A DNA stretch of 28,578 bases. Origin: Deltaproteobacteria bacterium RBG_13_61_14 (GTDB lineage Bacteria; RBG-13-61-14). The translations under genes were made by a program, and so were the position numbers. The stretch spans positions 99,939 through 128,516 of the forward strand of contig MGQK01000081.1 of NCBI GenBank assembly GCA_001797815.1, given 5' to 3'. The notes under the pieces are model-generated. The model worked only from the letters and a program-made list of their open reading frames with translations. It ran no database searches and had not been told where the DNA came from. Below are positions 8,708-15,309 of the stretch, piece after piece. Within the stretch, counting starts at the first letter, position 1, and every line of letters begins with the position of its first letter.

Positions 8708-10156
8708 ATGAAGCAGGTTAATTTACGAAATTCAAGCACGGTTCTGTCGCACATTTTGATTTTGGTCCTGCTGTGCTCAGGGCTGGTTGCTTTTGCCGCG
8801 ACTTCAGCTTTGGCGAAATCGAGATCTGGTATGCGTATTGTCGGGAAGTTGACTTCACCGGAAACCTCTATTTTGGGCGAAACACCGGACGGCGACTACT
8901 CGGTCGCTGTTACCCACTATACTGGAAAACACGAGAGGGGGGACAAAGCTCATTTACTCACGGTAACGGAGATAAACAGCCATGGTGAACAGGTTGTCGT
9001 GTCAGAGGCGGCCTTTCCTGGCTTATGTCACATCCACGATTTCATCCAATTGAATATGGGCGGCTTTTTTCTGGCCGGCTATATCCTGGATATGAGCGAT
9101 CCGAAGGACCCCACGAACAAACTTTTCGTAGCCCGGATCATGCCGGACGGCAGGAAATTGTGGGAAAAGAGACTTGATGCTCCTTTCTCTTGTTTAGGAT
9201 GCCAAGAGAAAGCGATGGTGGCGGAGTCGACGGACGGTGGCCTCCTGGTTTTATATGAAATCAATTCTTGGGGCGACCCGGATAAGGGATTCCGCGTCAT
9301 CAAATTGGATGGGAATGGTGAGCTGGAGTGGGATAAAATCTTCCCCACTTGGGCGGTCATGCAAGGCAACTCCCCAGCGGGGTCCAACCTCTCACTCAAT
9401 CCGTTGGAGTTTTATAATAACATCGATGGTGATGGTAGTCCGACCAAGGTCGTCCCGGCCGATCACGGTGGGTTCCTGATTGCCGGCTATCTAGCGCAGT
9501 CCATGCATTCGGCCTGGGTACGAAAAATCGACGGCGATGGCAACACCCTCTGGTTTAAAACCTATGGGGGGCCTTCGGATCAGTTGGTTGAAATGATGCC
9601 CGAGGAAAACGGTGAATTCGTTGTTGCAGGCTTGAGACTCACCGAGAACCGCAATCAAATGTGGATCAGAAGAATGGATTCCAACGGAAACCTCCTGGCT
9701 GAAAGCGCATGCGGTCCCTCCCTTTTCGTCCTCAAGGGTATTATCATTCGGGACATCGCCCGGACCAATGAAGGGGGTTATGTTCTGGCCGGTGAGATTG
9801 AGCCCTCCAGCATGCACACTCCCAACCAGAGCGCCTGGGTGATGAAATTGGATAGAGATCTGAAGGAGGAATGGTTTAAGAAGATCAGGATTGACGGCTA
9901 TGTCGTCTGCCAGAGCGTGGCGCCGACTGGGGGCGGAGAGTATCTGGTTTCCGGCTACTACGGGGGCGAGGGGTTTATAGACGCGTTGTGGAACCTGAAG
10001 AAAAACAATGTCGCCTTTCTCCTCAAACTCCAGGGCGACGGAAAAATTAAGGCCCCGAAATATTACACAACCGTATTAATGGAATCGCACCATTACATTT
10101 TCTTGCCCATCCGGACGGTTTTCTGGGCTCTCGGCTGGATTATCGGAGGGCCTTAA
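8708..10156 (+). CDS. Secreted beta-propeller-like repeat protein
   Basis: This 482-residue protein has an N-terminal signal peptide (hydrophobic about 12-33, ATSALAKS cleavage region). The rest is six degenerate repeats of about 45-60 residues. Each has a GG-[FY]-[FLV]-[LV]-AG strand and a later [VI]-x-[KR]-[LIM]-D-x-[DN]-G-[NE]-x-x-W strand, for example GGFLIAGYLA then KIDGDGNTLWFKTYGG. This is the pattern of PQQ-like or delta-60-type propeller proteins. Catalytic residues are not evident. GGAG lies about 10 nt before the ATG. It stands alone between the transposase remnant and a repeat-rich gap. A role in binding at the cell surface or periplasm is inference. Confidence 0.75.
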   Translation: MKQVNLRNSSTVLSHILILVLLCSGLVAFAATSALAKSRSGMRIVGKLTSPETSILGETPDGDYSVAVTHYTGKHERGDKAHLLTVTEINSHGEQVVVSEAAFPGLCHIHDFIQLNMGGFFLAGYILDMSDPKDPTNKLFVARIMPDGRKLWEKRLDAPFSCLGCQEKAMVAESTDGGLLVLYEINSWGDPDKGFRVIKLDGNGELEWDKIFPTWAVMQGNSPAGSNLSLNPLEFYNNIDGDGSPTKVVPADHGGFLIAGYLAQSMHSAWVRKIDGDGNTLWFKTYGGPSDQLVEMMPEENGEFVVAGLRLTENRNQMWIRRMDSNGNLLAESACGPSLFVLKGIIIRDIARTNEGGYVLAGEIEPSSMHTPNQSAWVMKLDRDLKEEWFKKIRIDGYVVCQSVAPTGGGEYLVSGYYGGEGFIDALWNLKKNNVAFLLKLQGDGKIKAPKYYTTVLMESHHYIFLPIRTVFWALGWIIGGP

Positions 10157-10236
10157 GCGAACCTCAATAAGCAGTGGCGCAATAGGCCATAGGTGTAATG
10201 ACTCAGTATTTTGTCATACGAACATTGGCTTTGCAT

Positions 10237-10268
10237 AATTCGGGGGACACCATACTTAATTCCCCTGA
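10237..10268. repeat. Orphan RAYT-terminus-like repeat
   Basis: The segment has GGGGGA and TTCCCC arms around CACCATACTTAA. From memory, GGGGACACCATACTTAATTCCCC-type sequences recur at the ends of REP-associated transposase elements in environmental bacteria. No transposase is adjacent here, so this may be a solo footprint. Different terminal repeats flank the intact element at 27376-28408. Confidence 0.4.
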
Positions 10269-10311
10269 TTCAGAGGTTGTCCCTCCCGACGGGTAAATGA
10301 AGTTAGTGGGC

Positions 10312-10450
10312 AGTAAACAGTAAACAGTCACTCATTACTGTGCACAGTAAATCTGAAATCGGCGTAATCTGCGAAATCTGCGGATACTCCTCTTCGTCTT
10401 TTACCCTTCGTATCTTTTCGTGTTCATTCGTGGATTAATCTTCGTTCAAG
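10312..10450. repeat. Tandem CAGTAAA units and generic dispersed intergenic repeats
   Basis: CAGTAAA occurs three times at about 10312-10352. It is followed by a chain containing GGCGTAATCTGCGAAATCTG and TGTTCATTCGTGGATTAATC. Near-identical strings recur, as far as I recall, in intergenic DNA of many unrelated environmental bacteria. They are non-coding here, and origin and function are unknown. Confidence 0.45.
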
Positions 10451-10546
10451 TTCACGTTTACAACTGCGGATTTATTCTTCTTGGTTCCAGAATTGACGGA
10501 GTTTTTAGGCAGTGGTAGGGTGGAAGCAGATTCGGATGAGCAGTCC

Positions 10547-12094
10547 ATGATTTTGACCCCGGAAAAAATTACGTCAGACGTCCGCCGCGACGGGGCCGAT
10601 TTCCTGATCATCGGCTCCGGCGCGGCCGGGTCGGTGCTGGCTTATCATTTGGCCAAGGCCGGGAAGAAGGTAGTGGTCCTGGAGAAAGGCCACTACTACC
10701 CGCCCGAAGCCATGCGCCAGCGCGAGCTGTTCATGAGCCAGCTCATCAGCCCCAACACCTTCCAGCCCACGTCCGGGAAGCACACGCGGGTGGCCATCTT
10801 GCAAGGCGAGTGCTACGGCGGGGGCACGGTGGCCTGCGACGGGGTGACCTGGGACCTGCCGGCCACGGTGCTTTTGGACTGGGAGCGGCTGGGGCTAAAG
10901 GGTTATTCGCCCGAGAACCCGGAGATCGGGGCCATCTTTGCGGAGCTGCGGGAACAACTGGAAGTCAACACCGTGCCGGATACCCACCACAACCCGAACA
11001 ATCAACTGCTCAAGATCGCCTGCGAGCGGGTGGGCCTGGAGGTCCATTCCCTCGACCGCAACGTGCGCTTTTGCCTGCGCTGCGGTTTTTGCGCCCAGGG
11101 CTGCAATTACGGCGTCAAGAACGACTCGGCCCAGACCTTCCTCAAATGGGCCAACGAGCTGGGAGCCGACGTCTATACCGACTGCGAGGTGCTTCGGATC
11201 GTGCCCGGCCGGCCGGAGGGGTTCACAGTGGAGGCGGCCATCGCGGCCAAGCCGAAAAAGCTCGGCCGGCAAGAACGGGTCAGCGGAAGGCCAGCGGTGT
11301 TCCAGACCCGGCGGGTGATTGTCTCGGCCGGCGCCATCGGATCGCCCCGTCTTTTGTTGAAAAGCGGGATCCAGGCCCGCGGCAACGCTGGCAACCGCTT
11401 TACCCTGCACCCGACCGGCTTTGTCCACGGCCTGTTCCCGGACCAGATCATTGACGCCTTCTACGGCATCAACAACTCGGTCGAGTGTACCCACTTTGCC
11501 TATGTCAACCGCCACCGGTCCTACTACGATCCGGAGATCCACGGCTTTTTCCTGGAGGCTTCTTTTTCCCAGCCCTGGGGCATTGCCAACATCCTGCCCG
11601 GCGCCGGCCCGACCCACCTGGAGCTGATGCACAACCTCCGCCACGTGGGCGGGATCCAGATCAACTGCAAGAGCGACAACTGCGGCCGGGTCACGCTCAA
11701 AGAAATGGGCTATGACTTGAGCGCGGCCGACAACCGCCGGCTGATCTTCGGCACCCGCCTGGCCGCGGAGCTGCTCTTCCGGGTGGGCGCGGCCAAGGTC
11801 TGGACCTGCATCTTCCCGGAGCCGCTGCTTTCGCCCCAGGAGCTGGGCAAGATCGAGAAAGTAGGCTATGCCCACAAGCAGGCGCTCCTCCACACCGGCC
11901 ACCCCTTCGGCGGCTGCACCATGGGCCCGGACCCCGAGACCTCGGTGGTCAATGAGCACTGCGAATGCCACGATACTCCCGGCCTCTACGTCTGCGACGC
12001 CTCGGTCTTCCCCACCACCATCGGGGTCAACCCCTACCTGAGCATCATGATGGTGGCGCGCCGGACCGCCAAGGCCATCCTGGCCCAGGGTTGA
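10547..12094 (+). CDS. GMC-family FAD oxidoreductase with a four-cysteine motif
   Basis: This 515-residue flavoprotein of the glucose-methanol-choline family oxidises alcohols. The FAD-binding GSGAAG is at 23-28, with VVVLEKG closing the Rossmann strand. The glycine-rich GECYGGGTVACDG segment and the C-terminal HTGHPFGGCTMG, LYVCDASVFPTT and GVNPYLSIMMVARR blocks give the family fold and active-site His/Asn region. A C-x2-C-x2-C-x3-C cluster (C176, C179, C182, C186) interrupts the substrate domain and could hold an Fe-S cluster or metal. This is seen in a bacterial long-chain-alcohol-oxidase-like branch. The start is the ATG at 10547; TTG at 10481 and GTG at 10520 are alternatives. It lies 64 bp before the MNT/HEPN/AOR genes, so it may feed aldehydes to the AOR (inference). 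Confidence 0.88.
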   Translation: MILTPEKITSDVRRDGADFLIIGSGAAGSVLAYHLAKAGKKVVVLEKGHYYPPEAMRQRELFMSQLISPNTFQPTSGKHTRVAILQGECYGGGTVACDGVTWDLPATVLLDWERLGLKGYSPENPEIGAIFAELREQLEVNTVPDTHHNPNNQLLKIACERVGLEVHSLDRNVRFCLRCGFCAQGCNYGVKNDSAQTFLKWANELGADVYTDCEVLRIVPGRPEGFTVEAAIAAKPKKLGRQERVSGRPAVFQTRRVIVSAGAIGSPRLLLKSGIQARGNAGNRFTLHPTGFVHGLFPDQIIDAFYGINNSVECTHFAYVNRHRSYYDPEIHGFFLEASFSQPWGIANILPGAGPTHLELMHNLRHVGGIQINCKSDNCGRVTLKEMGYDLSAADNRRLIFGTRLAAELLFRVGAAKVWTCIFPEPLLSPQELGKIEKVGYAHKQALLHTGHPFGGCTMGPDPETSVVNEHCECHDTPGLYVCDASVFPTTIGVNPYLSIMMVARRTAKAILAQG

Positions 12095-12157
12095 AACCGG
12101 TAGATCCGCTTGAATTAAGACCGAAACTGGTTTAGTATTTTCTTGAGAGACCAGCCC

Positions 12158-12472
12158 ATGACCCGGGAAGAATTGCTGCATCGGATCAAGGAGCTTTTGC
12201 AGGAGGCTTATGGGGATCGCCTGCAAGGAGTGATCTTTTATGGCTCGGAGGCGAGGGGAGAAGCTACGAAAGATAGCGACATAGACATTCTGGTTCTTTT
12301 AAAAGGGCCGGTGGATCTATGGGAGGATATTCGGACCAATGTGAAAGCCCTTTATGATCTGGAGTTAGAGGATATCCATCCCATTCATGCCTTGCCGGTG
12401 GAAATAGAAGTTTTCGAGGCCGGAGAATACGCGATCTTTCGGAATGTAAAAATAGAAGGGACTCGTCTGTGA
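12158..12472 (+). CDS. MNT-type minimal nucleotidyltransferase (putative MntA-like antitoxin)
   Basis: This 104-residue protein carries a polymerase-beta-type nucleotidyltransferase core. The canonical GS-x10-D-x-D motif is intact in GSEARGEATKDSDID (about 32-46), with a further acidic strand VEIEVFE. In MntA/HepT pairs this enzyme AMPylates and neutralises the HEPN partner. The ATG at 12158 is chosen; an upstream TTG adds five residues. Its stop overlaps the HEPN start by 4 bp (GTGA), which supports paired function. What is odd is that the pair is coupled onward to an aldehyde oxidoreductase. Confidence 0.85.
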   Translation: MTREELLHRIKELLQEAYGDRLQGVIFYGSEARGEATKDSDIDILVLLKGPVDLWEDIRTNVKALYDLELEDIHPIHALPVEIEVFEAGEYAIFRNVKIEGTRL

Positions 12473-12870
12473 AAAAAGAGGCCCAGGAATTTTGGGGCCG
12501 GGCGCTGGAAGCTCTTGAAACCGCTCAACACGATTTTCCCAGATATCCAGATGCCGCTGGTTCCAGAGCTTATTATGCCGCCTTCTATGCGGTGACCGCT
12601 CTTTTTGCGCTTCAAGAAAAATCCTTTTCCAAGCACTCGGCAGTGAAAGCAGCCGTTTATCGAGACCTAGTTCGCACCCGGAAATGGTCCCCTGAGCTTG
12701 GCGTTGATTATTCCTCGCTGATGGAACTCAGAATGGTGGGAGATTATGGAGGTTTTAAACATCTTTCCGAGAAAAACGCTTGGAATGCAATTGAAGCCGC
12801 CAAGCGGATCCTCGAGGCGGTCCACCAAGCCCATCCCCATCTCTTACCCTTCCCTTCCGAAAGATCATGA
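12469..12870 (+). CDS. HEPN-domain protein (UPF0332-like), partner of the MNT
   Basis: This 133-residue all-helical HEPN protein starts with GTG inside the MNT stop. The family block SRAYYAAFYAVTALFALQ (about 32-49), the KHSAV turn and the ELRMVGDYGGF segment match UPF0332-type HEPN proteins. The ribonuclease motif R-x4-6-H of HEPN toxins is not visible; the only R...H pair in the last helix (RMVGDYGGFKH) is too widely spaced. It may therefore be a non-nuclease HEPN or a degenerate toxin. Its stop overlaps the AOR start by 4 bp (ATGA), placing it inside the AOR operon. Confidence 0.83.
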   Translation: MKKEAQEFWGRALEALETAQHDFPRYPDAAGSRAYYAAFYAVTALFALQEKSFSKHSAVKAAVYRDLVRTRKWSPELGVDYSSLMELRMVGDYGGFKHLSEKNAWNAIEAAKRILEAVHQAHPHLLPFPSERS

Positions 12871-15029
12871 ACGGCAACACCGGCAAAATCCTCGAGGTCA
12901 ACCTCTCCACCGGCGCGCTCTCCACCCGGGAGCTGCCCGAGGCGGTTTACCGCGATTTTCTGGGCGGGAGCGCGCTTGCGGCCAAAATCTTCTTTGACCG
13001 CAAAGGCTGGCTCGCCGACCCGCTCGGGCCGGACAACCCCTTGATCGTCATGACCGGACCGCTCGCCGCCACCGGCCTGCCCGGAGCCTCGCGGCTGGAA
13101 GTCTGCGGCCGCTCGCCGCTGACCGGCATCTGGGGCGAGGCCAGCATGGGCGGCCATTTCGCGCCCGACCTCAAGCGCGCCGGTTGGGACGGGATCGTGG
13201 TCACCGGCGCTTCGGCCAAGCCGGTCTTCCTCTGGGTCCGCAACGACCAGGTCGAGCTCCGCGATGCTTCCGGCCTTTGGGGCCTGGACAGCTACGAGAC
13301 CGAGACCCGCCTCCCGGAGCTCCTGGGCGAGAAACGGGCCAAGGTGATGAGCATCGGCCCGGCCGGGGAAAACCGGGTGCGCTATGCCGGGATCGTGAAC
13401 GACCGCGGCTCGCTCGCGGCCCGCTGCGGCCTGGGCGCGGTGATGGGATCGAAGCAGCTCAAGGCGATTGCCGTCTCTCACCGGTTGAAAACCGGTGCCA
13501 CCAGCCCGGTGGCTTTTGCCGATGAAGAAGGGATGAAGGCCCTCCGCCAGGAGATAGCGGAGCGGATCCGCTCCGACCTGACCGCGGCCTCGCTCCGGGC
13601 CTACGGCTCCAACATGCACATGCAGCTGGGGATGGCGATCAGCGATATCCCCACCCAGAACTGGCGCCAGGCCCTGTGGGAAGAGGGCATGGAGGCGCTC
13701 TCGGGCATGACCGTGAGGAAGACCATCCAGACCAAGGTCCATGCCTGCGCCGGCTGTCCGGTGGCGTGCAAGCGGATCGTCAAGGTGAGCGAGGGGCCTT
13801 ATGCCATGGCCGAGGGCCCGGGCCCGGAATACGAGGGCGCGGCCTCTCTCGGCACCATGCTCAAGATTGACAACCTCCCGGCGGTAGCCAAGGCCAACGA
13901 GCTCGCGAACCGCATGGGCCTGGACGTGATCTCGCTCGGCGGCACCCTCGCCTGGGCGATCGAGGCCTTTGAGAACGGGGTGCTGGATGCCGCGAAGACG
14001 GGCGGGATCGAGTTCGGCTGGAACCGCCCCGACGTCCTGATCGCCCTGATCCCCCAGATCGCCCGGCGCCAAGGCTTTGGCAACGAGCTGGCCGAAGGGG
14101 TGAAGCGGGCGGCGGAGAAGTTCGGGGGGGCCGAGTATGCCATCCAGGTCAAGGGCCTGGAAGCTCCGATGCACGACCCGCGGGCGATGTGGAGCATGGC
14201 GCTCTCCTATGCGACCAACCCCCGGGGCGCCTGCCATACCAAGGACGTGAACCTGGAGACCGAAATCGGCGCCTTTGACGTGGCCCAGATCGGGGTGGAG
14301 CCCACGCCGGCGCACTCGGCTTTGGGCAAGGCGGCGCAGACCATCGCCACCCAGCAGGTGGGCCAGTTGCTGGGCTCTTCGGTGATGTGCGTGTATGTCA
14401 TCCTCTGCTTCCAGCGGGTGGAAGACCTGCGGCGAATGGTCAACCTGGCCACCGGCTTTAACTACTCGATGGATGAATTTCTGCGGGGGGCGGACCGGTC
14501 CTGGTATCTCAAGCGCGCGCTCGGGAATCTCATGGGCATGGGCCGGCGGGACGACTATCTTCCGGCGCGCATCCTCACGCCCCATCTCGAGGGCCATGCC
14601 ACCCAGCTCACCCCGCTCCTGGCCGGCATGAACCGCGCCACCTTGAAACTCTTGAACACGCCGCTGGGTCGAAATCAACGACTGCGGGAATGGCTGGCGC
14701 GCTACACCGAGAAGTCGGCCTTGCCCAGTATGTTCAAGAATATTATGCTGATGGGGAAGTTCTCGCCCCGGGCGCGGGCGGCTGGCCGGCGGATCCGGCG
14801 GCGGGACGTGGAGGAGCTCCGGCGGCGCACGGTCAACTTTGATTACCTGCTGGAGGACTATTACCGGTTGCGCGAGCTGGATTCCAATGGAGTGCCCAAA
14901 CCCGAGCGACTGCGGTCCCTGGGTCTTTCCGAGGTCAGCGAAGCCCTCGTGTCTTTAAGGGGGACAGGCATTCCGCCTTCGCGGAGGACGAAGCGCTTCG
15001 GCGGAGTCTCTCCTGCCGGTCAACCGTGA
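12867..15029 (+). CDS. aor: Aldehyde:ferredoxin oxidoreductase (tungsten/molybdenum bis-pterin enzyme)
   Basis: This 720-residue AOR-family protein would oxidise aldehydes to acids with ferredoxin, or the reverse, in the cytoplasm. The N-terminal domain shows GKILEVNLSTG, LGGSALAAK, MTGPLAATGLPGASR and GEASMGGHFAPDLKRAG, the pterin-binding half. The 4Fe-4S ligands C294-x2-C297-x3-C301 are in ACAGCPVACKR; a fourth Cys is expected in the VMCVYVILC segment (about 505-512). Further family blocks are GPEYEGAASLGTM, LEAPMHDPRAMWSMALSYATNPRGACH and TGFNYS. About 25 C-terminal residues are encoded by a palindromic repeat (14958-15025) and look non-native. The start overlaps the HEPN stop (ATGA). The MoaD-like gene follows directly, a usual AOR partner in cofactor synthesis. 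Confidence 0.93.
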   Translation: MNGNTGKILEVNLSTGALSTRELPEAVYRDFLGGSALAAKIFFDRKGWLADPLGPDNPLIVMTGPLAATGLPGASRLEVCGRSPLTGIWGEASMGGHFAPDLKRAGWDGIVVTGASAKPVFLWVRNDQVELRDASGLWGLDSYETETRLPELLGEKRAKVMSIGPAGENRVRYAGIVNDRGSLAARCGLGAVMGSKQLKAIAVSHRLKTGATSPVAFADEEGMKALRQEIAERIRSDLTAASLRAYGSNMHMQLGMAISDIPTQNWRQALWEEGMEALSGMTVRKTIQTKVHACAGCPVACKRIVKVSEGPYAMAEGPGPEYEGAASLGTMLKIDNLPAVAKANELANRMGLDVISLGGTLAWAIEAFENGVLDAAKTGGIEFGWNRPDVLIALIPQIARRQGFGNELAEGVKRAAEKFGGAEYAIQVKGLEAPMHDPRAMWSMALSYATNPRGACHTKDVNLETEIGAFDVAQIGVEPTPAHSALGKAAQTIATQQVGQLLGSSVMCVYVILCFQRVEDLRRMVNLATGFNYSMDEFLRGADRSWYLKRALGNLMGMGRRDDYLPARILTPHLEGHATQLTPLLAGMNRATLKLLNTPLGRNQRLREWLARYTEKSALPSMFKNIMLMGKFSPRARAAGRRIRRRDVEELRRRTVNFDYLLEDYYRLRELDSNGVPKPERLRSLGLSEVSEALVSLRGTGIPPSRRTKRFGGVSPAGQP
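14958..15025. repeat. Palindromic repeat inserted at the aor 3' end
   Basis: GACAGGCA (14963-14970) pairs with TGCCGGTC (15014-15021) with one mismatch. TCCGCC (14972-14977) pairs with GGCGGA (15000-15005). CGAAGCGCTTCG (14989-15000) is itself a perfect 12-nt palindrome. The unit lies in the last codons of aor and ends just before the MoaD-like gene. I recall similar GAAGCGCTTCGGCGGA-type palindromes as dispersed repeats in environmental genomes. It encodes the low-complexity C-terminal tail of the AOR. Confidence 0.55.
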
Positions 15030-15037
15030 ACAAAAAT

Positions 15038-15286
15038 ATGATTACCGTCAAGCTGTTTGCCGATCTGCGGGAGGCGGCCGGGGTCAAAGACCTGGAGCTT
15101 CAGGCCCAGACCGTGGCCGAGGCCTTGGCCCAGTTACGGGCGCGCTTCGGAGAAAAATTGGAGGCGCACCTGCCGCGGGCCGCAGTGCTGGTCAACGGGG
15201 AGAACGTGAGGTTTCTCAAGGGGGAGAAGACCCGGCTCAAGCCGGGCGATACGCTCAGCCTGTTGCCGCCGGTCGCGGGCGGGTAG
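15038..15286 (+). CDS. MoaD/ThiS-family sulfur carrier (small subunit-type protein)
   Basis: This 82-residue ubiquitin-like protein begins MITVKLFADLREAAG and ends with the di-glycine PPVAGG, whose last Gly is thiocarboxylated in MoaD-type carriers. It supplies sulfur for the pterin dithiolene of molybdenum or tungsten enzymes and commonly neighbours aor. The ATG at 15038 fits the family N-terminus. A GTG at 15026, overlapping the aor stop, would add four residues, but it abuts the inserted palindrome and lacks an SD. Its pairing with aor supports a tungsten-pterin role. Confidence 0.87.
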   Translation: MITVKLFADLREAAGVKDLELQAQTVAEALAQLRARFGEKLEAHLPRAAVLVNGENVRFLKGEKTRLKPGDTLSLLPPVAGG

Positions 15287-15309
15287 GCGGGTCTCCTTCT
15301 GGTGGCGTC

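Larger units (their letters stand above)
10157..10546. other. Repeat-rich intergenic region
   Basis: I see no gene in about 390 bp. It contains a RAYT-terminal-like motif (10237-10268), tandem CAGTAAA units (10312-10352), and a chain of short generic repeats (10355-10450). Upstream in-frame TTG and GTG codons for the GMC gene exist, but I place its start at the ATG at 10547. A promoter for the GMC gene is not obvious. Confidence 0.5.

Noticed and set aside
10312-10352. CRISPR-like array from repeated CAGTAAA
   Set aside because: The repeats are 7 nt, nearly contiguous and have no regular spacers or cas genes.
10895-12226. A 443-codon minus-strand open frame
   Set aside because: It lies antisense to the GMC oxidoreductase and lacks any domain signal.
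12469-12870. Canonical HEPN ribonuclease toxin
   Set aside because: The R-x4-6-H motif is not visible, so only the HEPN fold, not toxin activity, is claimed.
12744-14678. A 644-codon minus-strand open frame
   Set aside because: It is antisense to the AOR gene, with Arg/Gly/His-rich shadow composition; the AOR on the other strand has clear family motifs.
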